From JBDKGD01 sp964645125 (lineage in GTDB: Bacteria > Patescibacteriota > Minisyncoccia > UBA6257 > 2-01-FULL-56-20), in contig CAZXZC010000002.1 in the NCBI GenBank assembly GCA_964645125.1, forward strand, positions 1 through 45,720: DNA of 45,720 nucleotides, written 5' to 3'. Position numbers and translations under genes: made by a program. Every line of letters begins with the position of its first letter. Within the stretch, counting starts at the first letter, position 1. Below are positions 8,007 through 15,356 of the stretch, in pieces. The notes below the pieces were generated by a model, which worked only from the letters and a program-made list of their open reading frames with translations, made no database searches and had not been told where the DNA came from.

Positions 8007-9731
8007 CTACAGCAATCCTTTTTCTTCTAGTAACTGTTTTGGATCGGTGGTAATGATTTTGTCTTCAAAAAACGATGGGATAATTTGAATTGCTACGTGT
8101 TTTTGGCCAGCAAAGAAGAGTCCAGTACCAACTTCTGCTGATAACAGGAGGTCTTTTTCGGCATCAGTAAGATTAAATGCTTTTCCTACAATGTCGATGG
8201 TGGCAGGAGCTTGTTTTAACAGTAATTGAGTAGAAGAGTTGGTAATAATTGGTCGGCCGTAGGGAGAGCGCAAAAAGTCTTCTACGTCTTGGGTTATTGT
8301 TGAAACACCGAGGTAGTATTTACGAGCTCGTTTTACTAGGCCAAACAAAAATGTAGCACTGTCTTCGTTTTTCATCATAATCCATGCTTCATCGATAATG
8401 AGAATACGTTGTTTGAGTTTTGCGCGAATAAGGTTCCAAATAAAGTTCAAGATTACGTACATGGCGATGGGGCGTAATTCTTCTTCGAGATCGCGAATAG
8501 AAAATACGATAAGTCTGTTTTTAATATCGATGTTTGTTGGTTGGTTTACGAAACCATTAAAACTGCCTTTGGTGAATTTATACAGACGCTCCGATAGGTT
8601 TCGACCTCCTTCGAGATTGCGTAGTACGGTTTCTAAATCCTCAAGCAGTGGTGGCTGGGCATTCGAAAAGTCGCTTCCGGGGACGATTTCGCGAGATGCG
8701 AATGTTTCGGTGATGGCACGATCTAAGAGTGCGTCTTCTTCGGTTGAAATTTTACCAACCATCAGTTTGATAAGACCTGATATGTTTACGATGTGGGAGC
8801 GTAGTACATCTGATGCCGATTCCCCTTCTGGAATTATTGGAATGTCGAACGGGTTAATATGAGCATCAGAGGTTAGTGATATGTTGAAAAAGCTTCCTCC
8901 AAAGGCTTCCGCTAGTTTTTGGTATTCGTTTTCTGGGTCTATAACGATAATGTCCGCGCCTATCATCAGTGAGCGTATTATTTGCAGTTTCATAGCGTAA
9001 CTTTTACCAGCTCCTGATTTGGCAAACACTACTTGATTGGCGTTTTCGAGTGAGAAACGATCAAAAATTACCAGGCCATTATTGTGTCGGTTAATTCCAT
9101 ACATAATTCCTTCGTCTGAGGTGAAGTCTTCTGATACAAATGGGAAAAATGATGACAGTGGCGTGGTATTGAGGGGGGTTGTGATACCGATTTCATCTTT
9201 TGCGAACGGCAAAATTGATTGATAGCCTTGGAGTTGTTGGAATAACGCTGGTTTAATGAAAATAAGCTTTGATTCCATAATCGACGTTATTTTTGTTTCA
9301 AGCTTGTTTAAATGCGCCTCATTATCTGCGTATACGATTACATATACGCTTGTGGTGAACATTTTTTCTTGTGCTTGTTGGAGTGTGTCGCGTAAGTTTT
9401 CTATATCTTCCAACGCAGTCTCTAAGAGTGGATCACGCACCAATCCTTTTTCTTGGCGTTCATTGATTTGTGATTCTACCTGCGCTGCCTTTTTGCGCAG
9501 GTTTTTCATGGCTATTCCTGTATCTACGGGGTTTATGAATATTGAAATATCAATAAGCTCCGGCAAGTTAATCAGCGGCTCGAACCACCCACTAGAAAGA
9601 AAGCGAGGATAGGTAAAGAAAAAGAATACTTTGGCTATTTTACTTCCGATTTTTAGGCCCGTAGGGGAAACCTCCATACCTGCCGGGGCTAACACTTTTT
9701 TTATTTCTTTAAATTCTTGATTTGTTGGCAT
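8007..9731 (-). CDS. virB4: VirB4-family type IV secretion ATPase
   Basis: VirB4 proteins are hexameric ATPases that power substrate movement or pilus dynamics in type IV secretion systems. The 574-aa product has an N-terminal VirB4 domain (about 1-200), Walker A SGAGKS at 239-244, a following strand ADIIVIDPENEY (259-270), and Walker B RILIIDEAW with D447/E448, then a QDVEDFL segment and a C-terminal HerA/TraG-type P-loop half. All key residues are present, so it should be an active ATPase. Its ATG lies 4 nt after the TraC-like stop, indicating co-transcription. The length suits Gram-positive-type VirB4. Confidence 0.92.
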   Translation of the reverse strand: MPTNQEFKEIKKVLAPAGMEVSPTGLKIGSKIAKVFFFFTYPRFLSSGWFEPLINLPELIDISIFINPVDTGIAMKNLRKKAAQVESQINERQEKGLVRDPLLETALEDIENLRDTLQQAQEKMFTTSVYVIVYADNEAHLNKLETKITSIMESKLIFIKPALFQQLQGYQSILPFAKDEIGITTPLNTTPLSSFFPFVSEDFTSDEGIMYGINRHNNGLVIFDRFSLENANQVVFAKSGAGKSYAMKLQIIRSLMIGADIIVIDPENEYQKLAEAFGGSFFNISLTSDAHINPFDIPIIPEGESASDVLRSHIVNISGLIKLMVGKISTEEDALLDRAITETFASREIVPGSDFSNAQPPLLEDLETVLRNLEGGRNLSERLYKFTKGSFNGFVNQPTNIDIKNRLIVFSIRDLEEELRPIAMYVILNFIWNLIRAKLKQRILIIDEAWIMMKNEDSATFLFGLVKRARKYYLGVSTITQDVEDFLRSPYGRPIITNSSTQLLLKQAPATIDIVGKAFNLTDAEKDLLLSAEVGTGLFFAGQKHVAIQIIPSFFEDKIITTDPKQLLEEKGLL

Positions 9732-9735
9732 AGGG

Positions 9736-10446
9736 TTAGTTGATGCGTGGATCTGAAGCCGTACTGTTTGTTCCGGCGCTTGTTTGTTGACTATTAGGGA
9801 GGGTGATATGCTGCTTCTCTATGGTCTCTGGGTTGTAGAAGTTGTATAAGAGTTCGATTATTTGGTCGTCCTCGAGAATTTTTGTTTCAAGGCCTACTGT
9901 CCTCAGGCCGTCGGCAACTTGGTTTACTCGTTGGCGTAGTTGGCTTGTTGCTTGTTTGAATGCGTCAATTTCGCTCTGAGACTCTGTTTCAACGACTGGC
10001 TTTTTTTTACCAAAAAATGGAATAAAGGATGTGATACTTGATTTTGAGGGGAGGAGTTGGATGGGCACAAATGGTACTACCACAACAAACATCTTGCGCA
10101 TGACCGCGTATTCTTGTACAAAGCTTCTGATAAAATCCTGGTATTCGCTTATTTGACTTTGCAGGAGCCCTGATTGCTCTTGTTCTTTTCGCGTATCGAG
10201 GCTTTGGAGGTATTTATCTATGTTAATCTTTCGTGAATGGACAATGATTTGAATGGTAAAATCAATACTGTTTAAAAAATTTTGATATGCACTTAAGACT
10301 GCTTCCTGTTCTCCGGCGCTTTTAAGGGCTAGGTTTAGGCCTGATACTAAAACCATTTGCGCGAGTCTACCATCTTCCATTACGACTGTACCGTCTTTAA
10401 TTTCTTTTATCTGTACAAGGTCTTGAGAGTTTGCACCGTTGGGCAT
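9736..10446 (-). CDS. TraC-like domain protein of the type IV secretion locus
   Basis: The 236-aa protein starts MPNGANSQDLVQIKEIKDG and contains GRLAQMVLVSGLNLALKS, then a helical YQNFLNSIDFTIQIIVHSR segment. This is the pattern of the N-terminal module seen in TraC/VirB4 proteins of CPR bacteria, here as a separate gene. It has no P-loop. The C-terminus is Ser/Thr/Asn-rich. The frame continues upstream to 10491, but ATG 10446 is preceded by TATACT at a 6-nt distance and removes a leader that is really the intergenic repeat read as protein. It probably works as partner of the VirB4 ATPase, coupled by a 4-nt gap. Confidence 0.78.
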   Translation of the reverse strand: MPNGANSQDLVQIKEIKDGTVVMEDGRLAQMVLVSGLNLALKSAGEQEAVLSAYQNFLNSIDFTIQIIVHSRKINIDKYLQSLDTRKEQEQSGLLQSQISEYQDFIRSFVQEYAVMRKMFVVVVPFVPIQLLPSKSSITSFIPFFGKKKPVVETESQSEIDAFKQATSQLRQRVNQVADGLRTVGLETKILEDDQIIELLYNFYNPETIEKQHITLPNSQQTSAGTNSTASDPRIN

Positions 10447-10452
10447 ATAGAC

Positions 10453-10458
10453 AGTATA
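10453..10458 (-). promoter_or_regulatory. -10 element (TATACT) 6 nt before the TraC-like ATG
   Basis: The minus strand has TATACT, 6 nt, then ATG at 10446. With a usual -10 to start distance, transcription would begin at the ATG. The hexamer overlaps the dispersed intergenic repeat. Confidence 0.55.
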
Positions 10459-10488
10459 TAGCAAATAGGGTATAGCGAATAGCCAATT
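10454..10488. repeat. Dispersed GGGTATAG/CCAATAG repeat, copy A
   Basis: Contains GGGTATAG and AGCCAATT units related to the copies at 11014, 18751, 24611, 29388, 31267, 32153, 34491 and 44993. Confidence 0.6.
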
Positions 10489-10503
10489 CAAAGAAACTTC
10501 TGC

Positions 10504-11007
10504 TTACGTAAAATCTACACGCCGAACCGCTGCGTGCTCGCCTGTTTTTTTCCGAATTACTTCGTAGCGTTGCACACTTTCTTTTGCGGTTGGTTCTTTT
10601 TTCTGCTTTTCTCCTGTTTGGAGCGCCCCCCAGGCACTTTTCAAGGCCGCTGAATAGAGGATTTTTTCGAGCCCAAATCCACTCGCCCCTACGGTTTCAA
10701 GTGCTGAGGTAGTTTTTTCTTGTTCTTGGCCGCCTGGTTGCCAGGTGTAGCGTTGTGCATTCCAATAGAATAGGAATGCACTCCAGGTAATTTTGGCGAG
10801 TGGTTGACTATTAACCTTTACAAGCGTGAGGATAGCTGTTCCTCCTCCAAGAACTATAGCGAAAATAACCCATAACCAGGTTTGTACCGCGAAATAAAGT
10901 AGAAATACAATAACTCCTGCCGCGCACAGTATTACGAATTGTTTTACAGTAATAGAGCCAATTATTGTGTCCTCAGTTTCGATAAATTGTGGAACCTGGA
11001 ATTGCAT
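10504..11007 (-). CDS. PrgI family membrane protein
   Basis: PrgI-type proteins are small membrane components of Gram-positive-like type IV secretion systems, counterparts of VirB3. The 167-aa protein begins MQFQVPQFIETEDTIIG, the typical start of PrgI (QVPQFI), followed by two membrane helices at about 23-42 and 44-66 (ILCAAGVIVFLLYFAVQ and VIFAIVLGGGTAILTLV) and a cytoplasmic FYWNAQRYTWQPGG region. It lies directly upstream of the TraC-like and VirB4 genes, the common PrgI-VirB4 order. TATACT lies 6 nt before its ATG. The C-terminal 70 residues are charged and not recognised. Confidence 0.88.
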   Translation of the reverse strand: MQFQVPQFIETEDTIIGSITVKQFVILCAAGVIVFLLYFAVQTWLWVIFAIVLGGGTAILTLVKVNSQPLAKITWSAFLFYWNAQRYTWQPGGQEQEKTTSALETVGASGFGLEKILYSAALKSAWGALQTGEKQKKEPTAKESVQRYEVIRKKTGEHAAVRRVDFT

Positions 11008-11013
11008 ATAGAT

Positions 11014-11019
11014 AGTATA
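11014..11019 (-). promoter_or_regulatory. -10 element (TATACT) 6 nt before the prgI ATG
   Basis: TATACT, 6 nt, ATG (11007) on the minus strand; the element is continuous with the repeat copy B. Confidence 0.55.
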
Positions 11020-11074
11020 TAGCCAATAACAACTGGGGTATAGGGAAAACTAGCCAATAGTATAGAGTGTGTAG
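11014..11074. repeat. Dispersed GGGTATAG/TAGCCAATA repeat, copy B
   Basis: Carries TAGCCAATA twice and GGGTATAGGG once between the Pro-rich protein gene and prgI. Confidence 0.65.
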
Positions 11075-11119
11075 AATACACAACTACGATTGGCCAGTTG
11101 GCAAGGAGTATTGTGTATT

Positions 11120-11149
11120 AAAATACCCACGAATATTCGTGGATATTTT
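11120..11149 (-). terminator. Palindromic terminator after the Pro-rich protein gene
   Basis: CCACGAATATTCGTGG (11127-11142) is a perfect palindrome, extended by A/T pairs to 11120-11149. On the minus strand it lies directly downstream of the stop at 11151 and ends in a T-rich tract, so it should terminate that transcript and split the envelope locus. Confidence 0.65.
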
Positions 11150-11150
11150 A

Positions 11151-12515
11151 TCAGTTTTTGTATGGTGGTAGTGGGGGTGGCGGGGTGTTTGTTGGTTTTT
11201 TAAGGTTCACTACTGGGTTTATGATTGGTGGCGCTTGTGGTGTAATCGGTTCTTGTTTTTTTGTAGTTGGTTCTAGGGAAATTGCAAAAAATTCTGGTGT
11301 TTTGCTTGTTACCATCTTTTCCGGTTCTTTTGTTTGTTTTTGGGGTTCCTCTGGTTTTGGCATGCCATAATCTATTACCTTGGCATTTAATTCGGGAGGG
11401 CCGAACGTGCGGTTTTGGAGTGGCGCTGGTTTTTCGCCTAGCCCCAGTACCATACTTGATAATTTACCCAACAGTCCTTTTGGAGCAGTTTTTACTGGCT
11501 CTTTTTGTTCTGTTGGTTCATTCTTTTTTAACCCGCTTGTTTCTAATGGTTTTTCTGTAAAGTTCATTACTACCGGCTTTTGGGTTGTTTCTGGGGCGGG
11601 TTTTGGTGGTTGTGCTGTTGTTATGGTGTTTGCTTGAGAAGTAGGATTAGCTTCGAATGCGATGAATTTCGGCGCGTCCGAGACTGTTTCTTTCTTTTGT
11701 TCTGGTTGGGGAATTGTTTGTATTGAGGCGGTATTTTTTATACTTGTTGGGGTTGGTATAAATTCGGGTAATGAAGAAGTGGCAGGCTTTGAGGTGGAAA
11801 TTGTCTCTTTTTGCTTGTGCTCTTGCTGCGTTGGTTTCGGTATTTCAAATCCTCCAAATTGCACACTGGCGGGGCCCGTGTATGGTTTTGGTGGTACTTC
11901 AGGGGTGTTCTGTGCACCCGCTGGCCCTGTTATTTCAAAAGTTTCTTTTAGCGGCATGACTTCTGACTCGCTGTATAGTGCCACTGGTGCTTGTGGTTGT
12001 GCTTTACTATCACCACTTTCTTGTGTTGTTGGTTTTGGTGGTATTTGGCTTGCCTCTGGGTGGCTCGTGTTGAGACTTTTTTCGAGTGGAGCAAGCGAAT
12101 TGAGCAAGAATACTGGTTCATTTGCTTCTTTATCCACTCTTTTTTCTACGACTTCTTCTGGCTCTGGTTTTTTCTCTTCATCGGGCGTGAATTCTGGTTT
12201 GTAGTTGGCGTTGATTTCTTCTTTTACAAAGGAAAATATTCGGTCATAGAGTTTGCCCGATATTTTTTCGGCTACCGCTCTGTCGAGTTCTACGCTTTCG
12301 GCGATTTCTTTGCCAACATCGTTGATAGAAAGAAAACCTAAAAATACCAATAAACAAACGTTTGCCAGGCGTTGCTTTTTATCTAAACTGAGGCCAAACT
12401 CCTGGCCAATGGTATCGATGATATCGTTTTCTTTTTCATCAAATATAAGATCTTGCAGGTGGCTTGGTGTTCTGCGAAATCGTATTTGGATTTTATTTTG
12501 ATCGACTGCGAGCAT
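11151..12515 (-). CDS. Pro-rich cytosolic protein of the type IV secretion-like locus
   Basis: The 454-aa protein has an N-terminal helical domain of about 105 residues (DLIFDEKENDIIDTIGQEFG, then RLANVCLLVFLGFL and KISGKLYDRIFSFVKEEI) and then a 340-residue low-complexity tail rich in Pro, Thr, Lys and Glu that ends in PPPPLPPYKN. No signal peptide or clear membrane helix is present. A TGG-TATAAT element lies 9 nt before the ATG. Its conserved place between the VirB6-like and PrgI genes suggests a cytosolic adaptor with a disordered arm, but no named family is recognised. Confidence 0.72.
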   Translation of the reverse strand: MLAVDQNKIQIRFRRTPSHLQDLIFDEKENDIIDTIGQEFGLSLDKKQRLANVCLLVFLGFLSINDVGKEIAESVELDRAVAEKISGKLYDRIFSFVKEEINANYKPEFTPDEEKKPEPEEVVEKRVDKEANEPVFLLNSLAPLEKSLNTSHPEASQIPPKPTTQESGDSKAQPQAPVALYSESEVMPLKETFEITGPAGAQNTPEVPPKPYTGPASVQFGGFEIPKPTQQEHKQKETISTSKPATSSLPEFIPTPTSIKNTASIQTIPQPEQKKETVSDAPKFIAFEANPTSQANTITTAQPPKPAPETTQKPVVMNFTEKPLETSGLKKNEPTEQKEPVKTAPKGLLGKLSSMVLGLGEKPAPLQNRTFGPPELNAKVIDYGMPKPEEPQKQTKEPEKMVTSKTPEFFAISLEPTTKKQEPITPQAPPIINPVVNLKKPTNTPPPPLPPYKN

Positions 12516-12524
12516 GATGCTTGT

Positions 12525-12530
12525 ATTATA
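12525..12530 (-). promoter_or_regulatory. Extended -10 (TGG-TATAAT) before the Pro-rich protein
   Basis: The minus strand has TGGTATAAT, 9 nt, then ATG at 12515: an extended -10 promoter giving a leader of one to three nt. Confidence 0.6.
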
Positions 12531-12564
12531 CCATTCTTATGCGCGCCTACCCTCTTCTTTATTT

Positions 12565-15345
12565 TCAAGCCTTGTTATTTTCAAATCCGTCAATTTTCGG
12601 ATTTCCTTGTCCTGTTGTTGGGGTCTGTTGTTGGGTAAAGAATGACTGAGTTGCTCCTCCCCCAGCTTGAGTTGTGGCTGTTGGCTTGTCTTGTTTTATT
12701 TTTGCTAGCTGTGGAAGTGTTGCTCCTAATATTTGAGCTTGCATATGCGGTTTATTTTCAGCCTGATCCATCACCGATTTACTGAATTGTATGGTGAATC
12801 TGTTTCCTTTGGTGTATTCCCCGTTTTGCGCCCGTTCAAATGATTTTTCCAGCATTGCCCTTGTAAATCCGTCATTTGCCGCAAGCTCCTTTGATATTCC
12901 ATTCATTTTTTCTGCTTGGAATTCCTGAAGGTTTTTGTATATTGTGGCAATTCTCAATTGTGATTGTTCGAGTTGCTCCGCGGTAACTCCTGGATTGTTT
13001 ATTGTTTGGAGGTTGGTGTTTATTAGATTTGCTATGGCTTTGTTGTCGAGCTTGGTAAAGCTGTTTATCAGTTTCTGATACTTTTCTTGGTCTTGTGGAT
13101 TATTTGTGTCAAGATTGGCTGCTTCTAACAAGCTTAAGCCGGTTGCGTTTTTTACCTTCCCAATAAATTTATCTTTTCCAATACTTTCTATATAGGTTGC
13201 ATCAACTGCATTGCCTGCGACATCTAATTTAGTGAAGCCCTTGTCATCTTCGGTGACGATTGGTTTGCCGGCGCTGTCACGTTTTTTAGTAAGGTAATTT
13301 ATTACCTTTTCGTAGTCTTTGACGAGCCCGAGTTTATCTTCTTTATCGAGGATTTCTAATATGGCGATAATCTTGTCTTTATCGGTTTTTCTCAACTCTT
13401 CTTCGTCGTTTAACAGTGCCGCAAGTTGTGCTTCACTGGTATTTTTTTCTTTAATTTGTTTTTTAATTTCGGCTATTTTGGTATCAGCTAACAGAGTTCT
13501 ATCGCCCACAAGGACCGATTTTGTTTCTTTCTCATATATTGGATTATTCTTTTCATCAAATTCATCTTTTCCTTCTGCGTCTTTCTTTTGAATTTTATTG
13601 CTGTTTGCATCAGTTTTATCAACTTCTTTATTTTCATAATGAAAACCGCCGAGTTTTTGATGGAGGCTTTTTTCATCAACACTGGCAAATGCGTCTTTAT
13701 TGTTTGCTAGTTGCTGCTCGAGATTTTTTATTTCGGTAATGTACCCGCCAGCTATGGCAGCTTTTACTGCCTCCACGAATTCAGTGCCTGACAGGTTTCC
13801 ACCGTTTAGGCGGGCCTTGTTGATGTTGCGGCTATCTCCCTTAATTTCTTCGGCAAAGCTTTTCTTTTGTGCTTCAGAGAGTGCTTTTGTTTGGTTGTCT
13901 AGTGAGCTTCCTGCTACTCGTGCCACTTGGCGGATACCCGTTACACTTCCGACTGCATTGAGGCCAGTTTTAAGGTATTTCTCAAATCCTTTTGAGTCGC
14001 TTGTGTTAAAACCACCACTTATTTTTTGAAGACGTTCAGATAATTGTTTTGCTGGTTTTGAATTTGCTGCGACAATTCCAATACCGCGACCAACTTTGCC
14101 TGCTGGGCGAGTAAGGAGTGTGCCTGTTATTTTGCCTCGTGCTGCACTTATTGTTTTGGAAGCAGCTTCGCCTGTTTTGTGCCCTATTTTTGATGCTGCT
14201 ATTGTTCCTCCCAGCATAAGCCCTGATACCGTGAGCATGCTCAAGATCTGCACCATTGATTCGGCAATGTTTCCTTGCAAAGAATCATTGAAGGCTTTTG
14301 GTATGATTTTGGGGTATTTCTTAAATGTTTCGCCAAGACCATTTGCTGTTTGGATTGCAAGGTAGAGAAAAAATACCATCAGCGGCGCGAAAAGGAGCTG
14401 TTTTGTAAACTCTTTCCACCACGCATTCCAGTATTGTTCGTATTCTTTGAACACATACATAACCCACGCGAGTGGCATCATGACAAGTAGTATGAGGATT
14501 GTTATGTAGCGATAGATAAGCATTACCACTAAAAATCCGAGTGTAATAACAATGCCAACTTCGGTAAATATTTGAATTATGAGGCCAATCCATGCGACAG
14601 TTATTTTCCCCACATCGTCAGAAAACTTTCCAGCTACTGCATCTGCTATTAAGCCTGTCCCTGTGCCGGCTAATTTTGCAAATCCATATATATATGAAAG
14701 AAAATTACTTTCTTTGTCTGGTACAACTATTGTTTGTTGTGGGCCAAATGCCCCCGCAATATTGCTTGTAAATTGAAAGAATTTATCGGTGTCCGTAGGA
14801 CTTGGGCTTATTTCTTGGACAAAAAAACTGGTAAACACATCAGAAATTCGAAGAAGTGACCCAGCGATAATCAAGCTAAAATTTACCATTATGGCAGCTG
14901 TTACGAGCTTAAACAGCATTTGCTTGGTGTTGTAATTTGTATTTCGGACAATGGTAGCAATTGCCATGATGATGAGCGCAATTACAAATGCAAGGTTTGC
15001 GATAGAGAGCGTGATAGGGAATCCTATCTGAACAACCGGAGAGTTTATAATATCTAAACTAATATTGAGTATGGTATTAATGACGTATCCTTCAACAGCA
15101 ATTACTACTGCAAACAGATACGATATCATCCATGTGAGTGCTGATGCTGCTAAGGCCACCACCGAACTTGTTATGCCTGTTACGCTAAACGACTGTGCTT
15201 TTGCTGTTTGTCCTAGAAATAGCGTTATTATGATTGTGCCAAAGCTCAGTATGCTTAGTTTTCCTTTATTATCATAAATAACTCCTTTTATTTTTTTAAA
15301 AAGATTTTTTTTATTTGTTTTTTTTATCGACTTTAGCGCGTTCAT
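12565..15345 (-). CDS. VirB6/TrbL-like polytopic membrane protein
   Basis: The 926-aa protein has a basic N-terminus, a hydrophobic segment with a signal-like end (31-50, LGQTAKA), several membrane helices (about 62-98, 112-133, 147-166 and a cluster near 270-440 including ITLGFLVVMLIYRYITILIL and WNAWWKEFTKQLLFAPLMVF), then a 500-residue soluble helical C-terminus rich in Lys, Glu, Asn and Gln. The WWKEF-QLLFAP segment resembles the channel core of VirB6/TrbL proteins. ATG 15345 was chosen; the frame is open upstream to 15402 but overlaps the previous gene. It lies 11 nt after that gene, so they share a transcript. Confidence 0.82.
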   Translation of the reverse strand: MNALKSIKKTNKKNLFKKIKGVIYDNKGKLSILSFGTIIITLFLGQTAKAQSFSVTGITSSVVALAASALTWMISYLFAVVIAVEGYVINTILNISLDIINSPVVQIGFPITLSIANLAFVIALIIMAIATIVRNTNYNTKQMLFKLVTAAIMVNFSLIIAGSLLRISDVFTSFFVQEISPSPTDTDKFFQFTSNIAGAFGPQQTIVVPDKESNFLSYIYGFAKLAGTGTGLIADAVAGKFSDDVGKITVAWIGLIIQIFTEVGIVITLGFLVVMLIYRYITILILLVMMPLAWVMYVFKEYEQYWNAWWKEFTKQLLFAPLMVFFLYLAIQTANGLGETFKKYPKIIPKAFNDSLQGNIAESMVQILSMLTVSGLMLGGTIAASKIGHKTGEAASKTISAARGKITGTLLTRPAGKVGRGIGIVAANSKPAKQLSERLQKISGGFNTSDSKGFEKYLKTGLNAVGSVTGIRQVARVAGSSLDNQTKALSEAQKKSFAEEIKGDSRNINKARLNGGNLSGTEFVEAVKAAIAGGYITEIKNLEQQLANNKDAFASVDEKSLHQKLGGFHYENKEVDKTDANSNKIQKKDAEGKDEFDEKNNPIYEKETKSVLVGDRTLLADTKIAEIKKQIKEKNTSEAQLAALLNDEEELRKTDKDKIIAILEILDKEDKLGLVKDYEKVINYLTKKRDSAGKPIVTEDDKGFTKLDVAGNAVDATYIESIGKDKFIGKVKNATGLSLLEAANLDTNNPQDQEKYQKLINSFTKLDNKAIANLINTNLQTINNPGVTAEQLEQSQLRIATIYKNLQEFQAEKMNGISKELAANDGFTRAMLEKSFERAQNGEYTKGNRFTIQFSKSVMDQAENKPHMQAQILGATLPQLAKIKQDKPTATTQAGGGATQSFFTQQQTPTTGQGNPKIDGFENNKA

Positions 15346-15356
15346 TGTATTCAGAT

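Noticed and set aside
9731..10446. Split VirB4 caused by a frameshift
   Set aside because: The VirB4 gene already has a complete N-terminal domain and the TraC-like gene has its own promoter and stop, so they are read as two genes.
10447..10491. N-terminal extension of the TraC-like protein
   Set aside because: It is the dispersed repeat read in frame; the -10 lies inside it.
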